64,000 bases of DNA from Brasilonema sp. UFV-L1 (GCF_012912105.1 NZ_QMEA01000002.1:62001-126000), one strand, 5' to 3'; counted from the stretch's first letter, positions 39,041 to 47,186 are shown. Made by a program: numbers and translations. The notes: generated by a model not told the origin, from the letters alone.

Positions 39041-39199
39041 AATACGGTTCAGTTAGGGCTAAAACTCTTTGTCAAAGTCAATTTTTTTAAAGAACCGCTC
39101 CAGGCGCAGCGGAAAGTCTGAGCGGAGGTTTCCTCCGATCAGAGCTTTCCAAGACAGAGGACACAGAGAGAAGAAAAAAATGCTTAACTGAACCGTATT
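39041..39199. mobile_element. MITE-like element with 15-bp terminal inverted repeats
   Basis: AATACGGTTCAGTTA at 39041-39055 and its exact reverse complement TAACTGAACCGTATT at 39185-39199 bound a 159-bp non-coding segment. Inside is a smaller hairpin (39111-39150, GGAAAGTCTGAGCGGAGG and its near complement). A related single end, AATACCGTTAAGTTAGGG, lies at 38933-38950 after the old yellow enzyme stop codon. There is no transposase. Confidence 0.6.
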
Positions 39200-39325
39200 C
39201 GATGCTACCGGATTTGATATAACTCATCCAAGAAGATAGGAGGCAGAAGGCTAGAATAACTATACAATCAGCGCTTTGTTGATTTTAAAATGTTTAGTTA
39301 TTTCTGACTAAGGAAAAGAAATAAG

Positions 39326-40042
39326 ATGAGTCAGCCAAAAGTTGCAGTGGTTTTAGGTGTAGGTGCAGGATTGGGAGCAGCAGTTGCTCATCGGTTTGCA
39401 CGAGAAGGTTTTGCTGTAGGATTAATGGCAAGAAGTTCACAGCAGCTGACTCAAATTCAGTCAGAAATTGAACAGTTTGGTGGAAAGGCATTGTCTGTAA
39501 CTGTTGATGGAAGTGAGCCTGCATCAGTAAAAGCCGCATTTAAGCAGGTGTCTTTGCAACTAGGCGCACCCGAAGTTTTTGTCTACAATGCTGGAGCATT
39601 TCACAGAGCTGGTATTTTGGAACTGACACCAGAGCAGTTTGAGTCTTGTTGGAAAGTAAACTGTTTTGGAGCTTTTCTGGCGGTGCAGCAGGTTCTTCCA
39701 GCAATGGTTGAGCAAGGGCGCGGTACTATTTTGTTAACGGGAGCAACAGCTGCTGTGAGAGGTTCAGCTAAATTTGCAGCATTAGCAGTGGGCAAATTTG
39801 GACTACGAGCACTGGCGCAGTCTTTGGCACGGGAGTTTGGTCCTCAAGGAATTCATGTAGCTCATATCATCATTGATGGTATGATTAATACCCCAAGAGT
39901 GCGAGCAATGGTACCGGAGACTGAAGAACATACATTGCTTGCACCTGAGGCGATCGCCCAAACATATTGGCAACTTTATCAACAGGATGCAACAGCATGG
40001 ACTTTAGAACTTGATTTGCGTCCTGCTGTGGAGAAATTCTGA
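39326..40042 (+). CDS. Short-chain dehydrogenase/reductase (atypical active site)
   Basis: The 238-residue Rossmann enzyme has GVGAGLGAAVAHRF near the N-terminus and the structural motif NAG (VYNAGAFHRAG). The usual YxxxK is replaced: after LTGATAAVRGSAKF the segment AALAVGKFGLRAL has the Lys but no Tyr. This matches the atypical SDR group annotated as glucose/ribitol-dehydrogenase-like. It is probably NAD(P)-dependent; the substrate is unknown and activity is uncertain without the tyrosine. The next reductase gene is 66 bp downstream. Confidence 0.85.
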   Translation: MSQPKVAVVLGVGAGLGAAVAHRFAREGFAVGLMARSSQQLTQIQSEIEQFGGKALSVTVDGSEPASVKAAFKQVSLQLGAPEVFVYNAGAFHRAGILELTPEQFESCWKVNCFGAFLAVQQVLPAMVEQGRGTILLTGATAAVRGSAKFAALAVGKFGLRALAQSLAREFGPQGIHVAHIIIDGMINTPRVRAMVPETEEHTLLAPEAIAQTYWQLYQQDATAWTLELDLRPAVEKF

Positions 40043-40107
40043 TTTCCAAAAAACTCAGCTTTAAAAAAAACCAAGTTTATAAAACCTTGATTCGGAGACT
40101 ATCAAAT

Positions 40108-40782
40108 ATGAAAATAAGTACGATTGGCACAGGTAATATGGCAAGATCTTTAGGAATCTTATGGGCAGAACAAGGTCACGAGGTGTTTTTTGGTTCTCGT
40201 AACTCCGAAAAAGCTCAGTCAGTCGCAGAGTTTTCTGGTCACAAAACTCAAGGCGGAACTAATGATGAAGCCGCTGCGTTTGGCGATGTCATCTTCTATT
40301 CAGTTCGTGAATTACCATCTATTGTGTTGTCTTCAACTGAAGTTTTATCTGGTAAAGTCTTAATTGACTGTAATAACCAAGAAATTCCTGAAGGTTTCGC
40401 TTTTGATCCAATCAGTGAATCCCTAGCCGAGAAGTTAGCAGCAGATGTACCAAATACTCACGTGGTTAAAGCATTTAACACAATGGCGCAAGAAGTTTTT
40501 GAATTAAGTCCTCAAGTGATTCGAGAGTATAACGTTTCTTGTTTCATCTGTGGTAACAACCAACAGGCTAAGGAAACAGTCATGACTCTTGCTGAAGAAA
40601 TAGGTTTTTTTCCTGTGAACTGTGGATCGTTACGTAGTGCCCGCATGATTGAAGGTTTAGGAGACTTCATCCGTTTTATGATAGCTGGTATGGAACTTGG
40701 ACCTTATGCAACTATCTCTGTTAACAAGCTCCCAGAAGCCAAAAACCAACGTCTTGGTGGTCGCCAAGCAGGATATACATGA
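40108..40782 (+). CDS. F420-dependent-NADP-reductase-like dinucleotide-binding protein
   Basis: The 224-residue protein begins MKISTIGTGNMARSLGILWAEQGHEVFFGSR, the NADP-binding Rossmann fold of the F420_oxidored family. Later segments such as VVKAFNTMAQEVFE also fit. In organisms without F420 these proteins are NADPH-dependent reductases of unknown substrate. The ATG at 40108 follows GGAG; the ORF can be extended 7 codons upstream but without a better site. Confidence 0.85.
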   Translation: MKISTIGTGNMARSLGILWAEQGHEVFFGSRNSEKAQSVAEFSGHKTQGGTNDEAAAFGDVIFYSVRELPSIVLSSTEVLSGKVLIDCNNQEIPEGFAFDPISESLAEKLAADVPNTHVVKAFNTMAQEVFELSPQVIREYNVSCFICGNNQQAKETVMTLAEEIGFFPVNCGSLRSARMIEGLGDFIRFMIAGMELGPYATISVNKLPEAKNQRLGGRQAGYT

Positions 40783-40838
40783 TTAGATGATTTCTATAAA
40801 CAGCTGTTGTAGTGACTAGCAAGGCAATTGAAGTCAAT

Positions 40839-41234
40839 ATGAAAGTTAGTAAATCATACACAAGACTGCTTGTCAAAGATTGGAAGGCTTGTTTTTCATT
40901 TTATAAAGACGTCATCGAATTTGACGTTGCTGTAGAAGATGAAGAAGCGGGATATGCTGAGTTCAAAGCCGGAGATATGAGACTTAGCGTATCGCAGCGG
41001 CAAGAAATGGCACAATTGATTCACAATGCTGAAAAGCCTGCTCATGCAGAATGTCAAGATACTGTGGCATTAATTTTTACTGTGCATGATTTGGAGGAGG
41101 AATATCAGCGACTCAGACACAAGGGTGTGCATTTTACCGCAGCGCCTATGAATAATCCTTACTACGGAATTAAAACAGCTTATCTTCGAGATCCAGATGG
41201 AACTCTCATTGGTTTATACGAATTTCTTGTGTAA
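40839..41234 (+). CDS. VOC-family (glyoxalase/bleomycin-resistance-like) protein
   Basis: The 131-residue protein has two beta-alpha-beta-beta-beta units of the vicinal oxygen chelate fold (YTRLLVKDWKACFSFYKDVI and the end LRDPDGTLIGLYEFL). Family members bind a divalent metal or sequester drugs. I choose the ATG at 40839 because the protein then starts at the first strand; a GTG at 40812 gives nine extra residues. It is next to the F420-type reductase gene in the same direction. Confidence 0.85.
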   Translation: MKVSKSYTRLLVKDWKACFSFYKDVIEFDVAVEDEEAGYAEFKAGDMRLSVSQRQEMAQLIHNAEKPAHAECQDTVALIFTVHDLEEEYQRLRHKGVHFTAAPMNNPYYGIKTAYLRDPDGTLIGLYEFLV

Positions 41235-41353
41235 GCTGCTAATTGTGTCGTGTTTTATCCCCGAACAAAAATTACGGGGCTTCTGCACTCCCGCAGGTTT
41301 TTAGATGATATATAAAAAACTAACTATTAAAAAAGAGAGGTTACTTAAGCGCT

Positions 41354-43018
41354 ATGGCTAAACCTGTCATCATAACGGTTGACGATGATCCAGAAGTTTT
41401 ACAAGCCGTGGCGCGGGATCTGCGGCAAGAATATGGCGATCGCTTCCGAATTATCCGCGCCGACTCAGGTACCAGTGCCTTGGAAGCTTTAGAACAACTC
41501 AAACTCCGCAATCAACCTGTGTCGTTGTTCCTTGTCGATCAACGCATGCCACATATGTCTGGTGTGGAGTTTTTGGAACAAGCCATGTCAATGTTCCCGG
41601 ATGCGAAACGTGCTTTACTCACCGCCTACGCAGATACTGATGCCGCCATTCGTGCCATCAACAACACAAAAATCGATTACTATTTGATGAAGCCGTGGGA
41701 TCCACCAGAAGAACGCTTGTATCCAGTGCTAGACGATTTACTTGATGATTGGCAAGCAACTTTCCACCCACCCTTTGAAGGGATTCGTGTCATTGGTAAC
41801 CGTTGGTCACCTCATTCTCACCAAGTTAAAGATTTCCTGGCGCGAAATCAAGTGCCTTACCAGTGGTTAGATATCGAATTATCAGAAGAAGCACAAAAAC
41901 TAGTAGAATACGCTGAATGTGATAAATTACACCTACCTCTTGTCCTGTTTAGCGATGGTTCCCATGTCATGCAGCCAACGAACCTGCAAGTAGCTGAGAA
42001 AATTGGGCTGCGAACTCAAGCGGAAAAACCATTTTATGACTTGATTATCGTTGGTGGAGGTCCTGCTGGTTTAGCAGCTGCAGTGTATGGTGCATCAGAA
42101 GGGCTACGCACGGTGATGATTGAACGTGAAGCCCCAGGTGGACAAGCGGGAACAAGTTCGCGTATTGAAAATTACCTTGGCTTTCCTACAGGTTTGAGTG
42201 GAGGCGATTTGGCACGGCGTGCTGTAACCCAAGCAAGACGCTTTGGTGTCGAAATTCTCACACCGCAAGAGGTTAAGGGTATACGCGTAGAAGACCAGTA
42301 TCGATTTGTGCAACTAGGAGACGGTAGCGAAATCAGTTGCCATGCCCTGATGTTAGCGCTGGGTGTATCATGGCGACGGCTGGATGTTCCTGGACTTGAT
42401 CGTTTGACTGGTGCAGGGGTTTATTATGGTGCTGCACAGGCTGAAGCGATGAGTTGTCAAGGTGAAGACGTTTACATTGTCGGTGGTGCAAACTCAGCTG
42501 GACAAGCAGCGATGTACTTTTCCAAATACGCCAAGCATGTGACGATGTTAGTACGTGGTGACTCCTTAACCATAAGTATGTCCCAGTATTTGATTGACCA
42601 AATTGCAGAAATACCAAATATTACAGTCAAGACACACACTAGTGTGAAAGAGGCAAAAGGAGAAACAAGTTTAGAAGCGATTACTATTCACAATTCTTTA
42701 ACAGGTGAAACACAAACTGTTCCTGCAAAATCGCTGTTTATTTTTATTGGTGCAGTTCCTCGTACAGAATGGCTAGATGGTGTCATTGAACGAGATAAAC
42801 ATGGCTATATCATAACAGGTCCAGATTTGCAAAAAGATGGGCAACGCATCAAAGGATGGACGCTAGAACGCGATCCCTTTTTACTAGAAACGAATATTCC
42901 CGGTGTTTTTGCAGTGGGTGACGTGCGTTATGGTTCAGTCAAGCGAGTTGCTTCTGGCGTTGGTGAGGGTTCAATCTGCGTTCAGTTTGTTCATCGATAT
43001 CTCAGCAACGTGTTGTGA
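41354..43018 (+). CDS. Response regulator fused to thioredoxin-reductase-like flavoprotein
   Basis: The 554-residue fusion has a receiver domain (about 5-125, with phospho-acceptor D62 in FLVDQRMP and K113 in LMKPW). A glutaredoxin-like domain follows (about 142-222) whose CPxC site is replaced by WSPHSH. The rest is a pyridine nucleotide-disulfide oxidoreductase module (about 226-554: GGGPAGLAAA, GGANSAGQAA, FAVGDVR). The redox CxxC of thioredoxin reductase is also missing, replaced by YYGAAQAEAMSC. It is probably a redox or NAD(P)H-sensing signalling flavoprotein. Two cNMP-histidine kinases encoded downstream are likely partners. Confidence 0.9.
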   Translation: MAKPVIITVDDDPEVLQAVARDLRQEYGDRFRIIRADSGTSALEALEQLKLRNQPVSLFLVDQRMPHMSGVEFLEQAMSMFPDAKRALLTAYADTDAAIRAINNTKIDYYLMKPWDPPEERLYPVLDDLLDDWQATFHPPFEGIRVIGNRWSPHSHQVKDFLARNQVPYQWLDIELSEEAQKLVEYAECDKLHLPLVLFSDGSHVMQPTNLQVAEKIGLRTQAEKPFYDLIIVGGGPAGLAAAVYGASEGLRTVMIEREAPGGQAGTSSRIENYLGFPTGLSGGDLARRAVTQARRFGVEILTPQEVKGIRVEDQYRFVQLGDGSEISCHALMLALGVSWRRLDVPGLDRLTGAGVYYGAAQAEAMSCQGEDVYIVGGANSAGQAAMYFSKYAKHVTMLVRGDSLTISMSQYLIDQIAEIPNITVKTHTSVKEAKGETSLEAITIHNSLTGETQTVPAKSLFIFIGAVPRTEWLDGVIERDKHGYIITGPDLQKDGQRIKGWTLERDPFLLETNIPGVFAVGDVRYGSVKRVASGVGEGSICVQFVHRYLSNVL

Positions 43019-43098
43019 TAGGAATCAGTGAACAGTTATCAGTGAACAGTTAACTGAATTGATATCAACATTGAGTTCGGAACCAAGAGGTGACAGCC

Positions 43099-43201
43099 AT
43101 GCAATAAATAACTCTCGTTGAGGCATCTAGAAATTTGCCAGAATTAATTGAGGCAGTCATCAGTGACGAAAAAATTATCATTAACGCCTCAGAACAACAG
43201 T
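43099..43201 (+). pseudogene. Decayed Phd/YefM-type antitoxin copy
   Basis: Reading from ATG 43099 gives MQ-stop-ITLVEASRNLPELIEA, closely matching MQEISLAEASKNLSQLIEA of the antitoxin gene at 43855. The upstream AGAGGTGA-AGCC context is also shared. The third codon is TAA and the similarity stops where the GNAT gene begins, so this is a truncated, inactivated duplicate. Confidence 0.8.
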
Positions 43202-43204
43202 ACA

Positions 43205-43780
43205 ATGATGAAATTGATTGCACCAGAAACAACACTTGAAACTTCACGGCTGTTGCTTGAGCCACTGATGGCATCTCATGCAATACATATGTATAGGCAA
43301 TTGCAGGATGAAAGACTTTATCAGTTTATCCCACAGGAGCCTCCCATATCATTGCAAGTTTTGCAGACTCGATATCGTGCGCTATCTTCAAGGCTTTCTC
43401 CTGACGGGCAAGAAGCATGGCTGAATTGGGCTTTTCGTCTTCGCGCTGGAACATATATTGGAACATTGGAAGCAACAGTATATGCTAACCAAAGAGCTGC
43501 GATCGCCTACATGATTTTCCCACCATTCTGGCAACAAGGTTATGCAAAGGAAGGATGTTTACGACTGCTCAATCATGTTTTCAACGATTATCAAGTCAAC
43601 ATTGTAGCAGCCGAGATAGACACTCGTAACGTCGCATCCATTAAACTCATTAAATCACTTGGATTTAAGCATGTGTCCACAAAAGAAAACGCGGACTTTT
43701 TTAAAGGATGTGTCAGCCATGAGTATCGATATGAGTGTATGTCGTCTCCTAGTTCACTCACTCATCTGCCAGTTCGATAA
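43205..43780 (+). CDS. GNAT-family N-acetyltransferase (RimJ/RimL-like)
   Basis: The 191-residue protein shows the GNAT start LETSRLLLEPLMASHA, the acetyl-CoA region IFPPFWQQGYAKEGCLRLLNHVF and NVASIKLIKSLGFK. It would acetylate an amino group on a protein or small molecule. The ATG at 43205 begins directly at the conserved domain; longer starts run into the decayed antitoxin. It is not closely similar to the two duplicated GNAT genes at 46577 and 47312. Confidence 0.85.
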   Translation: MMKLIAPETTLETSRLLLEPLMASHAIHMYRQLQDERLYQFIPQEPPISLQVLQTRYRALSSRLSPDGQEAWLNWAFRLRAGTYIGTLEATVYANQRAAIAYMIFPPFWQQGYAKEGCLRLLNHVFNDYQVNIVAAEIDTRNVASIKLIKSLGFKHVSTKENADFFKGCVSHEYRYECMSSPSSLTHLPVR

Positions 43781-43854
43781 ACTAAACTAAGATTTTTGCA
43801 TCAAACAACCAATTTTTGATGTAAGCATGAATTAGGAACCCAGAGGTGATAGCC

Positions 43855-44193
43855 ATGCAAGAAATATCTCTCGCTGAAGCATCAAAAAATTTGTCTCAAT
43901 TAATTGAAGCCGCTATGAATGGCGAAGAAGTAGTCATTACAAAAGATAATCAACCTGTTGTCAAATTAACTCCTGTATCGCCAGTCAAAAAACGTCGCCC
44001 TGCGAAAGCAGGGAGTGCTAAAGGGTTAATCACAATCTCAGATGATTTTGACGAACCTTTAGAAGACTTTAACGAATTCGGCGTCATTCCCCATCCGCCT
44101 GTGCGGTGGGCGAGGTTGCGCGGTCAATCAAGGGGGTTCAATGCCCCCTTGATTGACAATCTACGAACGAATTCTCGCAGCACTTCGGTTTGA
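43855..44193 (+). CDS. Phd/YefM-type antitoxin with tail altered by an inserted element
   Basis: The start at 43855 follows GAGGTGATAGCC. The first 74 residues are a normal prevent-host-death antitoxin (MQEISLAEASKNLSQLIEA ... DEPLEDFNE), which binds DNA and neutralises the cognate toxin. After DFNE the frame enters the inserted element at 44077 and adds 38 foreign residues (FGVIPHPPVRWARLRG and on), giving 112 aa. Joining the flanks restores TAT ATG TAA TG, so the ancestral protein ended DFNEYM and its stop overlapped the toxin start. Confidence 0.85.
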   Translation: MQEISLAEASKNLSQLIEAAMNGEEVVITKDNQPVVKLTPVSPVKKRRPAKAGSAKGLITISDDFDEPLEDFNEFGVIPHPPVRWARLRGQSRGFNAPLIDNLRTNSRSTSV

Positions 44194-44270
44194 TTCCTTT
44201 GAGTCAACTCACAATATTTTTGCAAATGCTCTTTTTCTCGTTGTGATAGGCGCAAACTAATCTGGGTCAT
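44124..44270 (-). CDS. 48-aa ribbon-helix-helix-like protein in the inserted element
   Basis: The ORF starts at 44270 and encodes MTQISLRLSQREKEHLQKYC and, further on, TEVLREFVRRL. This is the pattern of a short CopG/Arc-type ribbon-helix-helix DNA-binding protein: one beta strand followed by two helices. It is antisense to the remaining tnpB end. Its last codons run through a GC-rich hairpin (44124-44156). It could be a regulator of the element. Confidence 0.6.
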   Translation of the reverse strand: MTQISLRLSQREKEHLQKYCELTQRNQTEVLREFVRRLSIKGALNPLD

Positions 44271-44435
44271 GGTAGCAAATACGATATCTATATGCTACCA
44301 TTATAGTGGTTGCTGACCCACCCACACGGCTGCAAACAAAGGTCACAGTAGCGGTTTGACGCTTACCACGGTAACTAGCGTGAGAAAAGGGGAAAAATTC
44401 CGGTCACTGGTTCGTAAGGTTACGCCCTGCGGTAA

Positions 44436-44621
44436 AACATAAGCCATACAGGAATGTACGTAAAGTTATACACCTGCGGGAGGCGGGTGTCTGCCTGTGG
44501 ACGCGGAGTAAGACCAAATCAAACACAGGACCCAGTACTGCAGGAGGGTCTCCCGACAGAGGTATCTGGTGTGTTTGAGGAGGCATCGGCGGTTGAGACG
44601 GGAAACTCCGAAGACGAATAA
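44436..44621 (+). pseudogene. Remnant of the tnpB 3' end overlapping a structured RNA region
   Basis: The frame from 44436 to the TAA at 44619-44621 encodes 61 residues that look like the variable C-terminal tail of cyanobacterial TnpB proteins (YTCGRRVSACGRGVRPN ... EEASAVETGNSEDE). The RuvC catalytic region is gone and an in-frame TAA precedes it. The downstream stem-loop (about 44645-44685) would be the guide-RNA 3' scaffold. The assignment relies on remembered family features, so it is moderate. Confidence 0.5.
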
Positions 44622-44699
44622 GACCGTCCTTGTACTAGTTGAATTTGGGAAGCCCCATCTTCAGCGAAGCTAGATGGAGTACTTCACGGACTATATGTA

Positions 44700-45086
44700 A
44701 TGAGGTTACTGCTGGACACTCATACCTTTATTTGGTTCGTCATCGACAGCCCTCGGCTTAGTACTGTAGTACAAGGGCTAATTGAGGATGAAAATAACGA
44801 AAAACTACTCAGTATAGTCAGTGTTTGGGAAATAGCAATTAAACAAAACACAGGTAAACTGAGTTTTGGGGTGCCATTTCAGGAATTTGTAGAACAGCAA
44901 CTTAGTCTTAATAGTATCGATTTGCTAAACATCAATCTCAACCATCTTTCTGTTATTGCAACTCTAACTTTGTATCATCGAGATCCATTTGACCGACTTT
45001 TCATTGCACAGTCTATTGTTGAACAAATACCTATTTTGAGTGCTGATTCAGTCTTTGATGCTTATCCAATTGAACGGCTGTGGTAG
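44700..45086 (+). CDS. PIN-domain toxin (VapC-like ribonuclease)
   Basis: The 128-residue protein has the PIN acidic residues in place: D6 in LLDTHTFIW, the Glu in VWEIAIK, and the Asps in HRDPFDRLFIAQ and LSADSVFDAY. It is expected to cleave RNA unless bound by the antitoxin encoded upstream. Its ATG overlaps a TAA (TAATG) that was the original antitoxin stop, but a 615-bp element now separates the two genes. The catalytic sites are all present, so it looks functional. Confidence 0.9.
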   Translation: MRLLLDTHTFIWFVIDSPRLSTVVQGLIEDENNEKLLSIVSVWEIAIKQNTGKLSFGVPFQEFVEQQLSLNSIDLLNINLNHLSVIATLTLYHRDPFDRLFIAQSIVEQIPILSADSVFDAYPIERLW

Positions 45087-45130
45087 ATAGCAATTATTTC
45101 ATAATATATTTCATAATATAAGGAGTTGCC

Positions 45131-46537
45131 ATGCTGCACGATCCAAATCAAATGACGCTGTTTCCTAAATTGCCAGATGATGCTTTGGAGGAGATGAAGC
45201 AGTTTGGTACTGAAATACAACTGAATGTGGGTGATGTGCTGTTTAGCGAAGGTGACTCAAACTATCACTTTTTTGTAGTGTTAGAAGGCGAAATTGAAAT
45301 TACTAAGCAAGTTGGTGTTGAAAAAAAAGTGCTGACGATTCATCGTCATGGTGATTTCATGGGCGAACTTTCAATGCTGACAGGTTCAGGCGCTATTGCT
45401 AATGCCCATGCGATCGCACCCAGTCGCGTTTTACAAATAGACGTTGAAACATTTAGACATATCCTTATTGAATGTTCGCCGATTGCTGATCTAATTCTCA
45501 CTGCTATGGCTGGACGAACTAAAGATGTGGAAGTGCAGCTACGACAGCAAGAAAAAATGGCAGCGTTGGGTAAAATGTCAGCAGGTTTAGCACATGAATT
45601 AAATAATCCGGGGGCGGCGGCGCAACGGGCAGCTAGTCAATTGCGTGGAAATTTTCAAAACTTACAAACTCTGGCTTTACAACTCAATTTACTTTCCAAA
45701 GAACAACTAAAATTCATTACTGATATTCAACATCAAGCAACAGAACACGCTACCCATTCTCCTAAACTTGACCCTCTCACCTGTAGCGATAAAGAAGACG
45801 AAGTGACAGAATGGTTGGAAGACCATGATATTAGTAATAGTTGGAAACTTGCCCCCACTTTAGTGACCGCTGGGCTATATACCGAAAAGCTGGATACTGT
45901 TGCTGATAATATCCCTATTGACTGTCTGGAACATGTCCTCAAATGGCTTGACGCCACACTTTCATCTTTTGGATTGATTCATGAAATTGAACAAAGTACC
46001 ACCCGCATTTCTGAGTTGGTAAAAGCAATTAAAGGTTATTCATATATGGATCAAGCCCCTCTACAGGAAATAGATATCCATGAGGGAATTGAAAATACTT
46101 TACTTATCCTCAATCATCGTCTTAAAAAGGGAATTATTGTTAACCGAGAGTATGATCGCACTCTACCAAAAATTTGTGCTTATGCGAGTGAACTAAACCA
46201 AGTGTGGACAAATTTAATTGATAATGCCATAGATGCCATGAAAGGGAAAGGTGATTTGACTATTCGTACTTATAGAGATAATAACTGTATGGTTGTCGAA
46301 ATTATTGATACAGGAGTAGGTATTCCACCAGCAATTCAGTCCAGGATTTTTGAACCATTTTTTACGACGAAAGGAGTAGGAAAAGGCACTGGCTTAGGTT
46401 TAGAAATTGCCTATCGCATTGTTGTGAATAAACATCATGGTGACATCCACTTTGAATCTCAGCCTGGTAATACCCGCTTTCGAGTGCGTTTGCCTATTCA
46501 AGATGTGAATCATTCATGTCAAAAGGCTTCTGAGTAG
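45131..46537 (+). CDS. Histidine kinase with N-terminal cNMP-binding domain (copy 1)
   Basis: The 468-residue kinase has a cyclic-nucleotide-binding-like domain (about 1-130), a phospho-acceptor H155 in KMSAGLAHELNNP, and a HATPase domain with NQVWTNLIDNAIDA, DTGVGIPP and GKGTGLGLEI. There is no membrane segment, so it is a soluble sensor. It is paralogous to the kinase at 48019-49419 (shared NSWKLAPTLVTAGL, PLQEIDIHEGIE). The receiver/flavoprotein fusion upstream is the likely phosphotransfer partner. About 85 bp of its 3' end were copied in the tandem duplication downstream. Confidence 0.92.
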   Translation: MLHDPNQMTLFPKLPDDALEEMKQFGTEIQLNVGDVLFSEGDSNYHFFVVLEGEIEITKQVGVEKKVLTIHRHGDFMGELSMLTGSGAIANAHAIAPSRVLQIDVETFRHILIECSPIADLILTAMAGRTKDVEVQLRQQEKMAALGKMSAGLAHELNNPGAAAQRAASQLRGNFQNLQTLALQLNLLSKEQLKFITDIQHQATEHATHSPKLDPLTCSDKEDEVTEWLEDHDISNSWKLAPTLVTAGLYTEKLDTVADNIPIDCLEHVLKWLDATLSSFGLIHEIEQSTTRISELVKAIKGYSYMDQAPLQEIDIHEGIENTLLILNHRLKKGIIVNREYDRTLPKICAYASELNQVWTNLIDNAIDAMKGKGDLTIRTYRDNNCMVVEIIDTGVGIPPAIQSRIFEPFFTTKGVGKGTGLGLEIAYRIVVNKHHGDIHFESQPGNTRFRVRLPIQDVNHSCQKASE

Positions 46538-46576
46538 AATTTTTAGTAGAATTTTTACCAGAATTAACTGCAAGAT

Positions 46577-47158
46577 ATGACTGAGATTTTCCAAACACAA
46601 CGCCTGATTATCCGTCAGTGGATACCTGAAGCTGATGCTGCACAAGCCTTTGAAATCTATGGTGATTCTGAGGTAGTGCGGTTTCTCAGTTGCAACCAAC
46701 AGCAGAGTGTGGAAGACGTGCAGATCAAACTGCAACGATTGGTTGAGAATGATGCCCGACTTAATAATGGCACTGGTATATGGGCAATTGTTGAAAAGCA
46801 AACCAGAGAAATTATAGGATCTGTCCTAGTGCAACAACTACCTGACAATGAGGATAAAGTAACCCAAGATTATGCAGTAGGTTGGCACTTAAAAAAAGCG
46901 GCTTGGGGTAAGGGTTATGCAACAGAAGTTGGACGAGGTGTTATTGAGTATGGATTCAAGATTCTCAAATTACCAGTTATTTATGCGGTGGCGACGCCTG
47001 ATAATCATGCTTCCATTCGGGTGACTCAAAAGCTTGGTATGGTACCAATTGGTCGTACTGACAAATACTATAGTGCTGAACTGGAGTTATTTAAATTAGA
47101 CGCAAAGCAGTTTCGTCGAGGCGGTACGTATGCCAATTATCAACATAACATTACTTGA
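46577..47158 (+). CDS. GNAT-family N-acetyltransferase, duplicated copy 1
   Basis: The 193-residue protein begins MTEIFQTQRLIIRQWIPEAD and carries the acetyl-CoA motif WHLKKAAWGKGYATEVGRG and NHASIRVTQKLGM. It resembles RimJ/RimL-type acetyltransferases. It starts 39 bp after the kinase stop. Its last residues (RGGTYANYQHNIT) are read from sequence that in another frame begins a tautomerase-like protein, so the C-terminus overlaps a gene fragment. It differs from copy 2 at many positions, so the duplication is not brand new. Confidence 0.88.
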   Translation: MTEIFQTQRLIIRQWIPEADAAQAFEIYGDSEVVRFLSCNQQQSVEDVQIKLQRLVENDARLNNGTGIWAIVEKQTREIIGSVLVQQLPDNEDKVTQDYAVGWHLKKAAWGKGYATEVGRGVIEYGFKILKLPVIYAVATPDNHASIRVTQKLGMVPIGRTDKYYSAELELFKLDAKQFRRGGTYANYQHNIT

Positions 47159-47186
47159 TGGGTGGTCAGCAGGAGACCAAACAGCT
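47130..47186 (+). pseudogene. Tautomerase-like gene fragment truncated by the duplication
   Basis: ATG at 47130 opens MPIINITLLDGWSAGDQTAL, the typical start of small 4-oxalocrotonate-tautomerase-family enzymes with catalytic Pro after Met. The coding sequence is cut after about 19 codons, exactly where the second duplication copy begins (47185). Confidence 0.6.

Larger units (their letters stand above)
44077..44691 (+). mobile_element. Internally deleted IS200/IS605-type (tnpB-class) element
   Basis: The 615-bp insertion begins near TTCGGCGTCATTCCCC and ends near GGAAGCCCCATCT ... AGTACTTCACGGAC. Stem-loops lie near both ends and there are no long terminal inverted repeats, as in IS605-type elements. 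It contains a small antisense gene (44124-44270) and the last part of a tnpB-like frame (44436-44621). The 3' stem-loop is the kind of sequence that forms the guide RNA (reRNA/omegaRNA) scaffold in TnpB systems. No transposase remains, so it would need help in trans. Its ends are inferred by reconstructing the uninterrupted antitoxin-toxin junction. Confidence 0.7.

Noticed and set aside
44404..44586. Minus-strand 60-aa ORF inside the inserted element
   Set aside because: It lies opposite the tnpB-like remnant and structured RNA region and has no recognisable features.
44300..44690. HEARO/IscB-type RNA in the toxin-antitoxin insertion
   Set aside because: The 3' stem-loop next to a tnpB-like tail fits a TnpB right end better, and no HNH/IscB frame is present.
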